A stretch of 38,747 nucleotides of DNA from assembly GCA_004554665.1 (NCBI GenBank), contig SFKY01000016.1, positions 1 to 38,747 on the forward strand. The letters run 5' to 3'. Both the position numbers and the translations under genes were made by a program. How positions within the stretch are numbered: the stretch's first letter is position 1; every line of letters starts with the position of its first letter. Of this stretch, positions 8,690 to 17,308 are shown in pieces. The notes under the pieces are model-generated. The model made no database searches and had not been told where the DNA came from. It saw only the letters and a program-made list of their open reading frames with translations. Origin of the DNA: Bacteroidales bacterium (GTDB lineage Bacteria > Bacteroidota > Bacteroidia > Bacteroidales > Bacteroidaceae).

Positions 8690-9103
8690 ATGAAACAGAT
8701 AAGAATAGAATCGTTAGAAACCATCCATCAGGCGGCGCGTCAGTTTGCCGCAGAGACGGCAGATGCGCATGTCATTGCTTTCTTTGGCGGCATGGGAGCC
8801 GGCAAGACCACGTTTATCAAGGCTCTCTGCGAGACGATGGGTGTCGAGGATGTCATCACTTCACCCACATTCGCCTTGGTCAACGAGTACACCAACGCTG
8901 CCGGGGAACCGGTCTATCATTTCGACTTTTACCGTATCAAACGTGTGGAGGAAGTCTATGATATGGGGTATGAGGATTATTTTTACAGCGGGCATCTGTG
9001 CCTGTTGGAGTGGCCGGAACTGGTAGAGGATATATTGCCGGAAGAAACGGTACGGGTGACCATTACCGAGGAAGCTGACGGCTCCCGTATCCTCTCTTTC
9101 TGA
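8690..9103 (+). CDS. tsaE: tRNA threonylcarbamoyladenosine biosynthesis ATPase TsaE
   Basis: A cytoplasmic P-loop ATPase that works with TsaB and TsaD to make t6A at position 37 of ANN-decoding tRNAs. Walker A is GGMGAGKTT (residues 33-41). The following TSPTFALVNEY motif (about residues 60-70) and YHFDFYRIK are TsaE signatures, and LCLLEWPEL is the Walker B region. Its 137 aa is the usual length for this family. It is the last gene of the porW-porX cluster; the porX-tsaE pairing is common in Bacteroidetes, although no functional link is established. A bidirectional terminator hairpin starts 12 bp after the stop. Confidence 0.95.
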   Translation: MKQIRIESLETIHQAARQFAAETADAHVIAFFGGMGAGKTTFIKALCETMGVEDVITSPTFALVNEYTNAAGEPVYHFDFYRIKRVEEVYDMGYEDYFYSGHLCLLEWPELVEDILPEETVRVTITEEADGSRILSF

Positions 9104-9115
9104 CAAATACCGAAA

Positions 9116-9166
9116 AGGGGCAGGCTCCTGACTATGGTCAAAAGCCTACCCCTCTTGTCTTTTTTT
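9116..9166. terminator. Bidirectional terminator between tsaE and trxA
   Basis: Arms AGGGGcAGGCT (9116-9126) and AGCCTaCCCCT (9143-9153) form an 11-bp stem with one C-A mismatch. A T-rich tract follows on the plus side. A-rich bases before the stem give a shorter T run on the minus side. Confidence 0.85.
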
Positions 9167-9177
9167 CAGTAAAGGGA

Positions 9178-9492
9178 TTACAGAAGCGCCTTGAATTTGT
9201 CTTCTATGGTCGACTTTGAAGCTGCTCCTACAAACTTGTCGACCAGCTGGCCACCCTTGAAGAAGAGAATGGTGGGGATGTTGCGCACGCCAAACTCCAT
9301 CGCAATATCGTCGTTTTCTTCCACATCGCACTTGCCTACGACAATCTTGCCGTCATATTCGTTGGCGAGTTCAGAGATAATGGGGGCGATTGCGCGGCAA
9401 GGACCGCACCATGTAGCCCACAAGTCTACCACCAAAGGCAGTTCGCCGTTCTTGTAACTCTCAAAGTTCTCGTTGGTTATCTTTACTTCCAT
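9178..9492 (-). CDS. trxA: Thioredoxin
   Basis: A cytoplasmic protein disulfide reductase of 104 aa. The active site is WCGPC (Cys29 and Cys32). The cis-Pro loop NIPTILFFKGG and the Asp in the buried LWATWC strand complete the thioredoxin fold. There is no signal peptide. It lies on the minus strand with a well-formed Bacteroidetes promoter upstream at 9527-9558 and a shared terminator with tsaE at 9116-9166. It is downstream of dnaE but has its own promoter, so it is probably transcribed separately. Confidence 0.96.
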   Translation of the reverse strand: MEVKITNENFESYKNGELPLVVDLWATWCGPCRAIAPIISELANEYDGKIVVGKCDVEENDDIAMEFGVRNIPTILFFKGGQLVDKFVGAASKSTIEDKFKALL

Positions 9493-9526
9493 TGTCTATA
9501 AATGTTTATGTGTTCGAATTATGCTG

Positions 9527-9558
9527 CAAAAGTACGCATTTATCTTGTCAGATGCAAA
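9527..9558 (-). promoter_or_regulatory. Promoter of trxA
   Basis: On the minus strand TTTG (9555-9558) is followed after 20 bp by TACTTTTG (9527-9534). The transcript start would lie about 30 nt before the trxA ATG. Confidence 0.75.
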
Positions 9559-9605
9559 TTTCATGCGATGATTTTGTTTTCTTTATCATAAGCAGCTGAT
9601 GTCCG

Positions 9606-12600
9606 TCACGATACACTATACGACATGGACGGGGTGGAGTCGAGGAAATTGAGCAGTTCCTTGGTCACGTTCACTCCCTTCTCTCTGGCGCGCATCATCA
9701 CGTCTGTATGGGTTTCGGCATGGCAGAGTCTCAGATAGAGTGGTATGGGACCTGCACACTTCTCGATAAGGGTAAGCAGGTCGTTGGCGGTGGTGTCGTC
9801 CACCTTGTCGCTCTCCACAGATATGACGAAGCGCTGCATGTCTCGCGTCTTTACATCTTCCAGGAAACTGATTTGTTGGATAGCCAACCGGTAGTTGCCG
9901 CTGTCTCTGAATCGCTCCACGCACTTGGCTGTCACCCGTATCGAATACTCTTTTTTCAGCATACCGCTCCATCGTGCCCACTCCTCGTCAAAGAGGGAAA
10001 ATTCACCCGATCCGTTATAGTCTTCTATCGTCACGATTCCAAAGGGCTTGTTGGTCCTTGAAGAGAATCGCTCATTGACATTGGTCACGATACCACCAAA
10101 AGTGACTTCCTGGACCTTGGCAAGTTCTTGGAGATTGGTGTCGCGGCCCTGCAGGGCGGTGCAGGGCGTGTTGCAGAAGTGCTTGAGTACGATTTCATAG
10201 TCATCTAACGGGTGTGCAGAAAGGTAGATGCCCACCAGTTCCCGCTCTTTGTTAAGCCGCTCGATGGTGTTCCAAGCCTCGGCCTTCGACGGATGGGGAC
10301 GGGCAATCTCCACGCCTCCGATGCCGAAGAGCGAGTTGGCGGCCTCTGCCTGCTCCTCTTGGAATCGTTGCCCGTATTTTACGAGTGCGTCGAGGAAGGT
10401 GTCGTCCTTGCCGCATGGGGCGAAATACTGCTCCCGTTTCAGTCCGAAGCTGTCGAATCCACCACTGTAGGCAAGGCTTTCAAATGCCTTTCGGTTCACG
10501 TTCCTGAAGTCTACGCGCTCGGCGAAGTCGTATATATCGCGGAAGGGACCATTCTTGCCTCGTTCGGAGATGATGGCCGCTGCCGCTGCCTCTCCCATAC
10601 CCTTGATGGCAGCCAGACCGAAACGTATTTCGCCCTTCTTGTTCACACCGAAGTTCTCGTAACTCTCGTTCACGTCGGGCCCCAACGTCGGTACATTATA
10701 CGTCCGGCACTCATCCATGAGCTTCGTGATTTCCTTGATGTCGTTCTTACGGCGTGTCATGATGGCAGCCATGAACTCGGCAGGGTAGTGCGCCTTCATG
10801 TAGGCCGTCTGATAGGCCACCCAGGAGTAGCAAGTGGCGTGCGATTTGTTGAATGCGTACGATGCAAACTTCTCCCAGTCGCCCCATATCTTTTCCAGAA
10901 CTTTCGGGTCGTGGCCGTTTTCCTGTCCCTGTTTGATAAACTTGGGCTTCATGGCATCTACGATGTCCTTCTTCTTTTTACCCATCGCCTTACGCAACGC
11001 ATCACTTTCGCCTCGTGTGAAGTTGGCCAACTGTCGCGAGAGAAGCATCACCTGCTCTTGATACACCGTGATTCCGTAGGTGTCTTTGAGATACTTCTCC
11101 ATGCAGGGGATGTCGTAGGTCACCAGCGAGGGGTCGTGCTTGCGCTTGATGAAGTCGGGTATGTAGTCCATTGGCCCCGGACGGTAGAGGGCGTTCATGG
11201 CTATGAGGTCCTCAAACACCGTGGGATGCAGTTCGCGGAGATATTTTTGCATGCCCACCGACTCAAACTGGAAGGTTCCGATGGTTCTTCCCTCTTGGTA
11301 GAGTTTGTAGGTAAGTTCGTCGTCGATGGGGATGCGGTCTATGTCCACGTCGATACCCATCGTCTGCTTCACGTTTTTCACCGCCTCTTTCAACTCCGAG
11401 AGGGTCTTAAGGCCAAGGAAGTCCATCTTGATCAGGCCGGTTGACTCGATGACATGCCCGTCATATTGGGTCACAGCGGTCTTGAATTCGGGGAAATCCG
11501 GGTCGTCGGCGGTCGATACCGGCACCCAGTCGCTGATGGGGTTGCGACAGATGATGAAGCCGCAGGCGTGGATTCCCGTACCGCGCACCGTTCCTTCCAG
11601 CATCTTGGCGTACTTGATGGTGTTGCGTTCCTGTGGATCGGCCGAAGCCTCGGCAGCACGCAGTTCCGGCGTGGCCTTGATGGCGTTGGTCAGATTCATC
11701 TTCATGCCGTCCGGCAGACGGTCTGGGATGGCCTTGCAGAGCGCATTCGATTTGTCCAGAGGCAGTTTCTCCACGCGCGCCACGTCCTTGATCGAGTTCT
11801 TGGTGGCCATCGCTTGGTAGGTGATGATATGTGCGCAGTTCTCATGGCCGTATTTGTCCATCACCCACCGCAGCACCTTGCCTCGTCCGTCGTCGTCGAA
11901 GTCGGTATCGATATCCGGCAGGTTCACGCGGTCGGGGTTGAGGAAACGCTCAAACAGCAAGTCGTACTTCATGGGGTCTATCTGGGTGATGCCAAGACAG
12001 TAGGCCACCACCGAACCTGCCGCCGAGCCGCGGCCCGGACCTACCCATACGCCGAGCTCTTTGCGTGCCGCATTGATAAAGTCGGACACGATGAGGAAGT
12101 AGCCGGGGAATCCCATCGTCTTCATCACATGCAGCTCGAAGTTGATATGTTCCTTTACGTCCTCCGGAAGCGGGTTTCCATAGCGCTCTTTGGCTCCCTC
12201 GTAGGCCAAGTGGGCCAGGTAGTCGGCCTCGAACTTGATGCGGTAGATCTTGTCGTAGCCCCCCAGTCGGTCGATGACTTTCTGTCCCTCCTCGACGGGC
12301 ATGGGGTTGTTGCCGTTTTCATCGGAAGTGAACTCGCGGAACAGTTCTTCCTCGCTGAACCTTTCCCGCCACTGCTCCTCGGTACCGAATGATGCGGGGA
12401 TGGGGAAGAAGGGCATGATGGGGCCGTGGTCGATGCTGTACATCTCCACCTTGTCGAGTATCTCGAGCGTGTTGGCCATCGCCTCGGGCACATCGGCGAA
12501 GATGTCGTTCATCTCCTGCCTCGTCTTAAACCACTCCTGCTTGGAGTAGCGCATTCTGTTGGGGTCGTTGAGATCCTTGCCCGTGGAGAGGCAGAGCAGG

Positions 12601-13325
12601 TGGTCGTGGGCCTCGGCCGTGTCGCGGTCCTCGAAGTGGCAGTCGTTGGTACAAACCAGTTTGATACCCTGCTCGCGTGCCATCTCGATCAGCACGCGGT
12701 TGGCCTTTTGCTGGAGCGGGAAAGTCTCCCGGTTGGCCACGATGGTCGGGTCTTTCACCTCATGGCGCTGAAGCTCCAGATAGAAATCGTCTCCAAACAC
12801 CTCGTGGTACCATCGGCAGGCCTCGTGGGCTCCGTCCATGTCGCCTTTCAGAATCTTTGCCGGAATCTCTCCTGCAATACAGGCCGAGCAGACGATGAGT
12901 CCCTCATGGTATTTGGCCAGGTCTTCGCGGTCAGTACGCGGTCTGTAATAGTAGCCGTCTGTCCAGGCGCGCGACACGAGGCGGATGAGGTTCTTGTAAC
13001 CCTCATAGTTCTTGGCCAAGACGATAAGGTGGTAGCCGCCATTGTCGCCCAACTCCTTCACCTTGTCCTCCTTGCGGCGGCGGGCGACGTACATCTCGCA
13101 GCCAAAGATGGGCTTAAAGGGAGGCAGGCCTTCCTTCTTGCGCCCCTTGTTCACCTTCTCGCAATAGTCCGAGAACTCCTTGATGCCGTACATCACACCG
13201 TGGTCGGTGATGGCCATGCCCCGCATGCCGTCGGCCACGGCCTTGTCCACCAGTCGGGGTACTTTAGACTGGCCGTCGAGGATAGAATAATGGGTGTGGA
13301 CGTGTAAATGTACGAAATCTTCCAT
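9606..13325 (-). CDS. dnaE: DNA polymerase III subunit alpha
   Basis: The replicative polymerase of C family type, 1239 aa. The PHP domain is at the N terminus (FVHLHVHTHYSILDG at residues 4-18). The palm carries PDIDTDFDDDGR near residue 470, which supplies the catalytic aspartates. GPGRGSAAGS precedes it, and RPGPMDYIPDFI (about 715) and FNKSHATCYS (about 825) are conserved C-family blocks. An OB-fold region (VTFGGIVTNVNERFS, about 1085) lies near the C terminus. No 3'-5' DnaQ-type domain is fused, so it is DnaE rather than PolC. An exact promoter lies at 13360-13391. The gene is divergent from psd. Long open frames on the plus strand inside it are shadows. Confidence 0.98.
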   Translation of the reverse strand: MEDFVHLHVHTHYSILDGQSKVPRLVDKAVADGMRGMAITDHGVMYGIKEFSDYCEKVNKGRKKEGLPPFKPIFGCEMYVARRRKEDKVKELGDNGGYHLIVLAKNYEGYKNLIRLVSRAWTDGYYYRPRTDREDLAKYHEGLIVCSACIAGEIPAKILKGDMDGAHEACRWYHEVFGDDFYLELQRHEVKDPTIVANRETFPLQQKANRVLIEMAREQGIKLVCTNDCHFEDRDTAEAHDHLLCLSTGKDLNDPNRMRYSKQEWFKTRQEMNDIFADVPEAMANTLEILDKVEMYSIDHGPIMPFFPIPASFGTEEQWRERFSEEELFREFTSDENGNNPMPVEEGQKVIDRLGGYDKIYRIKFEADYLAHLAYEGAKERYGNPLPEDVKEHINFELHVMKTMGFPGYFLIVSDFINAARKELGVWVGPGRGSAAGSVVAYCLGITQIDPMKYDLLFERFLNPDRVNLPDIDTDFDDDGRGKVLRWVMDKYGHENCAHIITYQAMATKNSIKDVARVEKLPLDKSNALCKAIPDRLPDGMKMNLTNAIKATPELRAAEASADPQERNTIKYAKMLEGTVRGTGIHACGFIICRNPISDWVPVSTADDPDFPEFKTAVTQYDGHVIESTGLIKMDFLGLKTLSELKEAVKNVKQTMGIDVDIDRIPIDDELTYKLYQEGRTIGTFQFESVGMQKYLRELHPTVFEDLIAMNALYRPGPMDYIPDFIKRKHDPSLVTYDIPCMEKYLKDTYGITVYQEQVMLLSRQLANFTRGESDALRKAMGKKKKDIVDAMKPKFIKQGQENGHDPKVLEKIWGDWEKFASYAFNKSHATCYSWVAYQTAYMKAHYPAEFMAAIMTRRKNDIKEITKLMDECRTYNVPTLGPDVNESYENFGVNKKGEIRFGLAAIKGMGEAAAAAIISERGKNGPFRDIYDFAERVDFRNVNRKAFESLAYSGGFDSFGLKREQYFAPCGKDDTFLDALVKYGQRFQEEQAEAANSLFGIGGVEIARPHPSKAEAWNTIERLNKERELVGIYLSAHPLDDYEIVLKHFCNTPCTALQGRDTNLQELAKVQEVTFGGIVTNVNERFSSRTNKPFGIVTIEDYNGSGEFSLFDEEWARWSGMLKKEYSIRVTAKCVERFRDSGNYRLAIQQISFLEDVKTRDMQRFVISVESDKVDDTTANDLLTLIEKCAGPIPLYLRLCHAETHTDVMMRAREKGVNVTKELLNFLDSTPSMSYSVS

Positions 13326-13359
13326 AACAATTGAACAAGAGATACATGATTTTGAGGTT

Positions 13360-13391
13360 CAAAGTTACGGTAATTTAGCGACATGACCAAA
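13360..13391 (-). promoter_or_regulatory. Promoter of dnaE
   Basis: On the minus strand TTTG (13388-13391), 20-bp spacer, TAACTTTG (13360-13367): an exact consensus. It is back to back with the psd promoter, the two -33 boxes being 16 bp apart. Confidence 0.82.
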
Positions 13392-13407
13392 AGAAAAATG
13401 CTAAATA

Positions 13408-13439
13408 TTTGTGACATCGGCAAAAAAGACGTACCTTTG
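13408..13439 (+). promoter_or_regulatory. Promoter of psd-pssA-DUF4834
   Basis: TTTG (13408-13411), 20-bp spacer, TACCTTTG (13432-13439), with the psd ATG 26 bp downstream of the -7 box. Confidence 0.82.
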
Positions 13440-13465
13440 CAGAAAGCTATATACAGCATATCATT

Positions 13466-14161
13466 ATGGGTAAAAGAATAAAGAAACTGAAGAAAATACG
13501 CATACACCGCGAAGGTACCGACACGCTCATCTACGGGTTTATCCTGATAGCTGCCATCGCGTTGCTGTTGCACCGTTCGTTCGACACCAAGATACCGTTC
13601 TGGGCGTTTGTCACTGTCTTTGGCGCTGTCTATTGTGTCGTGCTCAACTTCTTCCGTTGTCCTATCCGTTATTTCAACAGCGAGGATACCGAGAAACTGG
13701 TGGTGGCACCTGCCGACGGTAAGGTAGTGGTGATAGAGGAAGTGGAGGAGAACGAGTATTTCCACGACCGTCGTCTCATGATTTCCATCTTCATGAGCCT
13801 GTTTAATGTGCATGCCAACTGGTTCCCCGTGGATGGTCAGGTGAAGTTTGTGCGCCATTTCAACGGCAATTTCCACAAGGCTTGGCTGCCCAAGGCCAGT
13901 GAGGAGAACGAGCATGCGGACATCATGATTACCACGCCCGAGGGGACTGACATCCTCTGCCGCCAGATAGCGGGTGCAGTGGCACGCCGTATCGTCACTT
14001 ATGCCAAGGAAGGCGAGGAGTGTTTCATCGACGAGCACCTTGGCTTCATCAAGTTCGGCTCCCGTGTGGATGTTTACCTGCCCGTAGGCACAGAGGTGTG
14101 TGTGAAGATGGGGCAGTACACCACCGGCGACCAGACCGTCATCGCCAAACTCAAAGCATAA
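13466..14161 (+). CDS. psd: Phosphatidylserine decarboxylase proenzyme
   Basis: Converts phosphatidylserine to phosphatidylethanolamine at the inner membrane. The protein has 231 aa with N-terminal hydrophobic segments (about residues 22-65). A GKVVVIEEVEE beta region follows, and then HANWFPVDG, which is typical of the short archaeal/Bacteroidetes Psd type. The self-cleavage site is GS in LGFIKFGSRVD (Ser199), which would become the pyruvoyl cofactor. The downstream pssA start is 4 bp away. The two enzymes act in sequence: PssA makes the substrate of Psd. The promoter is at 13408-13439. Confidence 0.95.
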   Translation: MGKRIKKLKKIRIHREGTDTLIYGFILIAAIALLLHRSFDTKIPFWAFVTVFGAVYCVVLNFFRCPIRYFNSEDTEKLVVAPADGKVVVIEEVEENEYFHDRRLMISIFMSLFNVHANWFPVDGQVKFVRHFNGNFHKAWLPKASEENEHADIMITTPEGTDILCRQIAGAVARRIVTYAKEGEECFIDEHLGFIKFGSRVDVYLPVGTEVCVKMGQYTTGDQTVIAKLKA

Positions 14162-14165
14162 GACT

Positions 14166-14882
14166 ATGGCCAATCTCCTGAAGAGGAATATCCCCAACCT
14201 GCTTACGTGCTGCAACCTTGTTTCGGGTTGCATAGCCACTACCTATGCGCTTTATACGGATATCCAACTGGCGCTGGTGTGGATGGTGGTGGGTGCTGTC
14301 TTCGACTTTTTCGACGGCATGAGCGCCCGGTTGCTTCATGTCTCGTCGCCTATCGGTAAGGAACTCGACTCGTTGGCAGACGATATCACCTTCGGATTTG
14401 CCCCGTCGGCCATCATTTTTACCGAGCTTCTCTTGCTCGATTATCCCTCTTTTTTATCTCCTGTGCAGACACTGATTCCCTTTTTTGCTTTTGTCATGGC
14501 GGCATTTTCCGCATTGCGGTTGGCCAAGTTCAACCTTGACGAGCGCCAGAGCATGGGATTCATCGGGTTGCCGACCCCTGCCAACGCCCTGTTTTGGGGT
14601 GCTTTCCTCGTAGGTGGCGGTAGCTGGATCGAGTCGCAGCCGTGGGGATTCGCATTGGTGCTGACGATGGTATGTCTGAGCTGCTGGCTGTTGGTGGCCG
14701 AGATACCCATGTTTGCGCTCAAGTTCAAGCACTGGGGCTGGAGAGGCAACGAGGTGCGTTACATCTTCCTGTTCAGCTGTCTTCCCTTGCTGCTCTTGTG
14801 CGGCATCACCGGGCTTTCGCTTGTTATCGCTTGGTATGTCGCGCTGTCGGTTTTCCTCAACTGTAGACGTTGCAAGGCATGA
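14166..14882 (+). CDS. pssA: CDP-diacylglycerol-serine O-phosphatidyltransferase
   Basis: A membrane CDP-alcohol phosphatidyltransferase that forms phosphatidylserine from CDP-diacylglycerol and serine. The signature D-x2-D-G-x2-A-R-x8-G-x3-D-x3-D is complete (DFFDGMSAR, then GKELDSLAD, about residues 44-70). The 238-aa protein has several transmembrane helices. It follows psd after 4 bp and overlaps the next gene by ATGA, so the three genes form an operon. Confidence 0.95.
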   Translation: MANLLKRNIPNLLTCCNLVSGCIATTYALYTDIQLALVWMVVGAVFDFFDGMSARLLHVSSPIGKELDSLADDITFGFAPSAIIFTELLLLDYPSFLSPVQTLIPFFAFVMAAFSALRLAKFNLDERQSMGFIGLPTPANALFWGAFLVGGGSWIESQPWGFALVLTMVCLSCWLLVAEIPMFALKFKHWGWRGNEVRYIFLFSCLPLLLLCGITGLSLVIAWYVALSVFLNCRRCKA

Positions 14883-15127
14883 TTCTCCTCAAGTTTCTGT
14901 TTGTCCTTATAATAGTAGGTGCTGTCATATTCCTGTTGGGCATAGGACTGGTGCTCAATTTTGTCCGTAAACTGTTTGGCGGTTCGCGTCCGCAGACAGC
15001 GCGTGGCCGACAGCAGTCTGCCGGCAAGACCAAGGAGCACGTAGAAGACCGGCGCGACCCACAGACGGCCAACCGCAAGATTTTTTCCAAGGACGAGGGA
15101 GAGTACGTCGATTTCACCGAAGAGTGA
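14879..15127 (+). CDS. DUF4834 family small membrane protein
   Basis: An 82-aa protein with one N-terminal transmembrane helix (about residues 2-25) and a basic, then acidic, soluble tail ending in YVDFTEE. It resembles the DUF4834 proteins of Bacteroidetes, whose function is unknown. ATG 14879 overlaps the pssA stop (ATGA), which favours it over the upstream in-frame TTG at 14870. The coupling with psd-pssA suggests an envelope or phospholipid-related role, which is inference. Confidence 0.8.
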   Translation: MILLKFLFVLIIVGAVIFLLGIGLVLNFVRKLFGGSRPQTARGRQQSAGKTKEHVEDRRDPQTANRKIFSKDEGEYVDFTEE

Positions 15128-15253
15128 GCCTATATTGTCCGGGCACGGCTATGGTAGTGCATGATTGTATACTGTTGTGATTTTTCTACGTTAAAAAAAT
15201 GTCTGAGTCTCATATTTTTCAAACATTTTTCCGTGTTTGTTAAAAATAATTAG

Positions 15254-15261
15254 TAACTTTG
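15254..15261 (+). promoter_or_regulatory. Possible promoter of the ECF/FecR pair
   Basis: TAACTTTG is present, but the nearest TTTG (15236-15239) is only 14 bp upstream, so the -33 element is weak or differently placed. The leader would be about 100 nt. The 15128-15369 gap otherwise shows only AT-rich sequence and a short GC-rich stretch around 15285-15310. Confidence 0.5.
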
Positions 15262-15369
15262 CGGCATAGTCGGAGATTGTACCCGCTCCCAAAAGAAGGG
15301 GAGGCGGTTTGGAATCTATCAAGTACAATATCTGCCAGTCAATGCTTTAGGCGGTAAGTAAATCAGGTA

Positions 15370-15960
15370 ATGGAACTAACAGATGCAAAGCTCATAGAAC
15401 GGCTCAAGCAGGGAGACGAGCGTGCGTACAGCGAGCTGTATGACCAGCACTATGTCTTTCTTTGCTATGTGGCCAACAGCTATGTGAAAGACCGCTTTAC
15501 CGCCGAGACCATTGTCGGAGACATGATTTTCCACTTGTGGGAGATACGTGAGACGTTGGTCATATCCACTTCCCTGCGCTCGTATTTGTCTCGGGCTGTG
15601 CGAAACCGCTGTGTCAACTATCTGTTGTCCAAGAACAGCGTGCATGAGATACACATTGCCGATCTTATCGATGGCAACGTGCCAGAGAAGACACCGTTGG
15701 AAGACAGTCCGTTGGACAAGATGCTGGGCCGTGAGATGGAGGAAACCATCATCGGTTCGGTCAACAAACTCTCTAAAGAATGTGAAACCGTTTTCAGGAA
15801 AAGTCGAGTAGAAGAAAAGAAGTACGCACAGATAGCGTCCGAGATGGGAATATCGACCAATACGGTCAAGTATCACATCAAGAATGCACTGACCATCTTA
15901 AGGAAAGACATAAAGAAACATTTTATGCTTTTTTATCTCTTTCTCACTACCCTTCCATGA
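15370..15960 (+). CDS. ECF RNA polymerase sigma-70 factor (Bacteroidetes FecI-like family)
   Basis: A 196-aa sigma factor. Region 2 spans about residues 10-85 (AYSELYDQHYVFLCYVANSYV, then GDMIFHLWEIRE and LRSYLSRAVRNRCVNYL, read in parts). Region 4 spans about 125-180 and ends in a helix-turn-helix (YAQIASEMGISTNTVKYHIK). The pattern matches the family that in Bacteroidetes pairs with FecR anti-sigma factors and TonB-dependent receptors. A FecR gene follows after 27 bp. No SusC/SusD genes follow, which is unusual for this class, so the inducing receptor must be elsewhere. A promoter-like TAACTTTG lies at 15254-15261. Confidence 0.93.
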   Translation: MELTDAKLIERLKQGDERAYSELYDQHYVFLCYVANSYVKDRFTAETIVGDMIFHLWEIRETLVISTSLRSYLSRAVRNRCVNYLLSKNSVHEIHIADLIDGNVPEKTPLEDSPLDKMLGREMEETIIGSVNKLSKECETVFRKSRVEEKKYAQIASEMGISTNTVKYHIKNALTILRKDIKKHFMLFYLFLTTLP

Positions 15961-15987
15961 AAATTTTATGTCATACAATTACAAAGG

Positions 15988-17004
15988 ATGAAAGAAAGAG
16001 AAACGATAGACATCATTATCACCGATTATCTGCAAGGCAACTGCCAGCCGGATCTGGTGGGTCGACTGAAGGCCTGGGTGGCCAAGTCTTCGGTCAACGA
16101 GCGATACTTCCTGCGACGGCAGGAGGCATGGTTCGACCAGCTGAGTCGTGCTGCCGACGCGCCGTTCGACAAGGCCAAGGCCTTCTCGCTGTTCCGCGCC
16201 CGTGTGGCTGGCACCCACGCTGCCCAGCAAGAGGCCCAGCTTGAGGCTCCCACCCGCCATTATCGCTGGATAGGGTATGCGGCGGCTGTGGTGCTGGTAT
16301 GCTGCATCTCCTACTTCTGTTACTGGGAGGGGGCGCAGAATGTGAAACAGCAGTTTGCCGATGTGGTGGTAGAGGCTCCTGAGGGGTCGCGTACCAAGCT
16401 CTATCTGCCCGACGGCACACTGGTATGGCTCAATGCCGGCAGCCGTATGTGTTATTCGCAGGGCTTCGGCATGGAGCAGCGTGCCGTATTGCTCGAGGGT
16501 GAGGGCTATTTTGATGTCAAGCGCAACGATCGCCTGCCGTTCTATGTCTACACCAACGAGCTCCGTCTGAAGGTGCTGGGCACCAAGTTCAACTTCCGCG
16601 ACTATCCCAAGGACGATGTGGTGACCGTGACACTGATAGAGGGCAAGGTATCGCTCACCAACCTGCTCCGTGACGAGGACGAGATATTCTTGAGCCCCAA
16701 CGAACGGGCAACCCTCAGCAAGAAGACGGGCGAGATGAAGGTGGAGTCTATGGTTGCGGCCAACACGATGCAGTGGACCAACGGGTACCTGTTCTTCGAC
16801 GAGCGGCCATTGTCGGACATCATCATCGAGTTGGAGCGTAGCTACAACGTCAGCATCCGGGTGGAACGTCCCGAAGTCAGGTCGATGCGCTTCTATGGCA
16901 ACTTTGACCGTCAGAAGCAGGGCATCCACGAGATATTGCAGGCCTTGTCGGCTACCGGCAAGATCAAGTATAAGTTTGAAGGCCGCACCATCGTTATCTA
17001 TTGA
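15988..17004 (+). CDS. FecR family anti-sigma factor
   Basis: An inner-membrane regulator of 338 aa. The N-terminal cytoplasmic part (about 1-85) would bind the sigma factor encoded just upstream. One transmembrane helix spans about residues 90-110 (WIGYAAAVVLVCCISYFCYW). The periplasmic FecR domain (about 125-220) contains PEGSRTKLYLPDGTLVWLNAGS, read in parts, a family hallmark. The C-terminal domain (about 260-338, ERPLSDIIIELERSYNV) is the DUF4974-type STN-like module that contacts TonB receptors. A terminator follows at 17034-17070. No receptor gene is adjacent. Confidence 0.93.
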   Translation: MKERETIDIIITDYLQGNCQPDLVGRLKAWVAKSSVNERYFLRRQEAWFDQLSRAADAPFDKAKAFSLFRARVAGTHAAQQEAQLEAPTRHYRWIGYAAAVVLVCCISYFCYWEGAQNVKQQFADVVVEAPEGSRTKLYLPDGTLVWLNAGSRMCYSQGFGMEQRAVLLEGEGYFDVKRNDRLPFYVYTNELRLKVLGTKFNFRDYPKDDVVTVTLIEGKVSLTNLLRDEDEIFLSPNERATLSKKTGEMKVESMVAANTMQWTNGYLFFDERPLSDIIIELERSYNVSIRVERPEVRSMRFYGNFDRQKQGIHEILQALSATGKIKYKFEGRTIVIY

Positions 17005-17033
17005 TGCTCCGTTGTGCCAGCAAACAGACAGAC

Positions 17034-17070
17034 AATCCCCTTCCGACAACCGATGCCGGCAGGGGATTTT
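17034..17070 (+). terminator. Terminator after the FecR gene
   Basis: AATCCCCT (17034-17041) pairs with AGGGGATT (17061-17068), followed by TTTT overlapping the arm. The stem is 8 bp. Confidence 0.7.
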
Positions 17071-17107
17071 ATTATTCCCGTCATTCCCGTACTTGGCACT
17101 TGTAAAG

Positions 17108-17172
17108 GCTAAAGGTGGCGTTTAGACCTCGTAAATGCCACCTTTGGCGCGCTAATCATGGCATTTACGTTT
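17108..17172. repeat. Array of three ~22-bp quasi-palindromic units (array 1)
   Basis: Three units at spacing 22 and 21 bp: CTAAAGGTGGCGTTTAG, GTAAATGCCACCTTTGG (inverted orientation) and CTAATCATGGCATTTACG. Units one and two form a 13-bp-arm inverted repeat with one mismatch. See the arrays at 30061 and 38306. Confidence 0.7.
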
Positions 17173-17205
17173 CGCGGATGTGGCAGTCAGTGCCCTCACT
17201 CTATC

Positions 17206-17308
17206 TTAAACCTAAATCGTCCATTAGACTATTATGCGCCAACAAACTCTCTTTTGTTCAGAGACAAGAGTTGTTACCATCATAACGCTAAGGACCGATT
17301 TGGGTTAA
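17206..17308. repeat. MITE-like element, short copy
   Basis: 103 bp with imperfect terminal inverted repeats of about 40 bp. The left end begins TTAAACCTAAATCG-TCCATTAG and the reverse complement of the right end begins TTAACCC-AAATCGGTCCTTAG. Internal sequence ATTAGACTATTATGCGC and AAGAGTTGTTA-C-CATCATAACG is shared with 28622-28790. An outer 15-bp inverted repeat (17191-17205 with 17353-17367, one mismatch) surrounds it. It encodes no credible protein. Confidence 0.75.

Noticed and set aside
10212..13307. Three long plus-strand open frames inside dnaE
   Set aside because: They are shadows of the dnaE coding frame, with no start signals or recognisable domains.
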